The notes beneath the pieces are model-generated. The model had not been told where the DNA came from, searched no databases, and saw only the letters and a program-made list of their open reading frames with translations. Below, piece after piece: positions 62,184 to 64,000 of a stretch of 64,000 nucleotides of DNA. The position numbers and the translations under genes are program-made. The DNA is from Gerris lacustris. Lineage: Eukaryota > Arthropoda > Insecta > Hemiptera > Gerridae. Each line of letters starts with the position of its first letter. The first letter of the stretch is position 1. The stretch is taken from positions 45,211,574 through 45,275,573 of the forward strand of contig OX578278.1 of the NCBI GenBank assembly GCA_951217055.1. Reading direction: 5' to 3'.

Positions 62184-63360
62184 TATATAGATAAACAGTA
62201 TTGTTTTTATTAGTAAAATAGATACAAATTGAGGAACCACAAATGTAATTGAATTGGCCTTAAATAAAAACAAGTGATTATTAGTGTCGGAAGGACGGGG
62301 TTCGAATCCGCGCCGGGTAGGATTTTACAGTAAATATTTATACAATGTTCAGAATCAGCCTATAAATTCATTTTTCCCAACTTCTCAAAAAGTTTAAAAA
62401 TTTCAAGAAAAAACTTTACCGTCTAAGATTTTTCCAGACTTCTTCTATGCGGTTTTACAATAAATAAAGCCCTTAAAAGAATGTCATTCAAAACATTAAG
62501 TTAAAAGGCCGTTTAACGAAGTAGTTAAATAAAAACTTTTTTTAATTATTCTTAAATAGCTATAGGATCTAATTATAAGTTTTGAGAGGACCTTTAAAAA
62601 GTTCCTATCAATTTATCTTTGATGCACTATTTATTTTTAAATTCAAGTAGCTATCTAATGACTAATATATATTAGAAGGGTAAGATCTCAAACAGAAAAA
62701 TCTTGAGACATCACTAGCCTACATTATTTGTAGGGAAAGGTATAAAGAACCTAAGAAAGGTTCAACAACCTTAAATAAAAAAAAGGTACGGATTACTTTA
62801 GTACCATCACAGATAACTAATCCCTTCTATTTTTTTTTTGTAAAAGTATCATCAACAAAAAAAAATAAAACTAAAACCGCCCCATTAATAACTGTAAAGT
62901 CAAATTCGTTCAAGAGAAGAGGAGAGAGAGAAAAATCTAAAGTAAAAGATATAAAGACGCGTAATAGTTCTTATATGAAGAAATATTATTTACATAATAT
63001 TGAGCGGAATGACGCGAGGTCTTGAGGAAGCCCGAGGGATCCTTATATATTAAATAACAACAGACAGATTATAACTGATCGGTGTTAAGCAGGACTTAAA
63101 CTGAGGACCACCTAGGTGAAACATATTTTGACTAGTGTCTACATAACATATTTAATTAGTATAATCTTTTTCTAAACTAATACATATAATCATTTAGAAC
63201 GGGAGTTTAACATAGAGTAGGTCGTAAAAATGTAGTACCGGGAATGAGGGATTTAACTTTAAGGATAGGACTTGTGTAAAAAACTATGAACACAATTAGT
63301 GATGTACCAAACGGCAATAATAGATCCTAAAGGTCGATAAAGTCTTATTTTTTTACTATT
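62184..63360. other. AT-rich non-coding stretch
   Basis: No gene. It contains a tRNA-like B-box fragment at 62296-62325, listed separately. Confidence 0.45.
62296..62325 (+). other. tRNA-like 3' half (Pol III B-box), remnant
   Basis: GGGGTTCGAATCCGCGCCGG contains a perfect GGTTCGAATCC B-box, but no 5' half of a tRNA is visible. It is a pseudogene fragment or SINE piece. Confidence 0.4.
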
Positions 63361-63365
63361 ATAAT

Positions 63366-64000
63366 TTTGCTTCCGAGCTTACCGAAGGAAACGGAAGCAT
63401 TGTGTTCACTTTAGAGAACGAAAAAAGTTTATGTCTCCGATTTTAAAAATTCCAAGATAGAAATCCGTTTCAGACATCAGTGAATATTTTTGGTTCCGTG
63501 TCTGTCTGTCGGTCTGTGGGTCCGCGAATCCTCGAAACGTGTGACGATAACTTGAGTAAATGCCCAGGACGAGTTCAGGAAACGTTATCCGTCTAAGCGT
63601 TCACGTGATGCGCTCGCGTAAACGTAAGCTTCAAATGAAAAATTTACTAAAACCAACACTGACACCGCTATGAAGTTATAAAGATCGTTAAATTTATTAA
63701 AGCGGACCTTAGCATTTAAAATAGAGAAAACAACGTCTTCCCGATATCTTACGTTCTAACGTAACGATTTTAATAAAACTTCATGCACGTCGTCTAAAGT
63801 CTAAAGTACAATTGAAACAGGTATGCAAAATTTCAACCTAATACAAGCAGACGTTTTTGCGTAGTGAAGTGATATGTTTTATAATATTTTTAAATTCAGG
63901 CGGGTAGGTCTGAAACAGGATTGTTCCTTATATAACCACTACAACCACCCTCTTTAACTATAAACTCACCATGATTAACATTTTTCTCAATATTCAATAC
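63366..64000 (-). repeat. Family A/B mosaic repeat, copy A-8, runs off the window
   Basis: Starts with the hairpin module TTTTGCTTCCGAGCTTACCG at 63367, then TTTCAGACATCAGTGAATAT and a short (CTGT)n run. It continues through the family A core in reverse (GACACCGCTATGAAG, ATCTTACGTTCTAACGTAAC, CAATTGAAACAGG) to AAACTCACCATGATTAAC at the window edge. Confidence 0.75.

Noticed and set aside
62296..62325. Possible tRNA gene
   Set aside because: Only the B-box/T-arm is present; no D-arm, anticodon arm or acceptor stem can be drawn.

Overview
This window looks like a gene-poor, AT-rich stretch of an arthropod nuclear genome, most likely an insect. The reasons are insect-type Ty3/gypsy retroelements with tRNA-Ser and tRNA-Trp primer sites, an RTE-like LINE, hAT-type TIRs with 8-bp duplications, a TTAA-inserting long-TIR transposon and long (TA)n arrays. 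I cannot name the species. I found no convincing host protein-coding gene and no rRNA; everything that reads as coding belongs to a mobile element, mostly broken.

Layout. 1-9 kb: dispersed non-coding repeats (called families A and B here), a foldback element nested in a B copy, and a 285-bp tandem array. 9.5-12 kb: a 5'-truncated RTE-like LINE on the minus strand with a large open reverse transcriptase frame, flanked by a perfect 66-bp target-site duplication. 16.3-19.2 kb: two A copies followed by a 1.17-kb near-palindromic element whose arms each carry the same short N-terminal reading frame. 22.5-24.3 kb: a collapsed CsRn1-type gypsy element (tRNA-Trp primer site, CHCC gag box, protease) cut short by an A copy. 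25-37 kb: mostly unassigned AT-rich DNA with families C and D and a 23-bp minisatellite. 37.5-40.6 kb: a long-TIR element containing an A copy and two hAT-type elements, one inside the other, each hAT with a perfect 8-bp duplication. 41-43.5 kb: a 2.48-kb TTAA-flanked transposon with about 485-bp TIRs and a decayed ORF ending in a cysteine-rich tail. 45-50 kb: a 3.6-kb hAT-type element interrupting a B copy, itself containing Helitron-like ends and smaller repeats. 51-55.6 kb: two dead LINE fragments and an A copy split by nested MITE-like elements.

57.3-62.2 kb holds the most unusual object: a young gypsy-group LTR element (LTRs differ at 1 of 229 bases, TATA duplication, tRNA-Ser primer site). 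It keeps gag and protease but has no reverse transcriptase, RNase H or integrase. Its leader holds a 349-bp tandem repeat with two tRNA-like Pol III units and a palindrome built on the tRNA-like 3' half, and its protease frame runs into a 10-residue minisatellite. It looks like a non-autonomous element that would need enzymes supplied in trans.

Most of the structure comes from layered transposition: insertions inside insertions, several with duplications that date the order of events. All calls were made by eye. Family names come from motif recognition, and the repeat-family labels A-D are local to this report.
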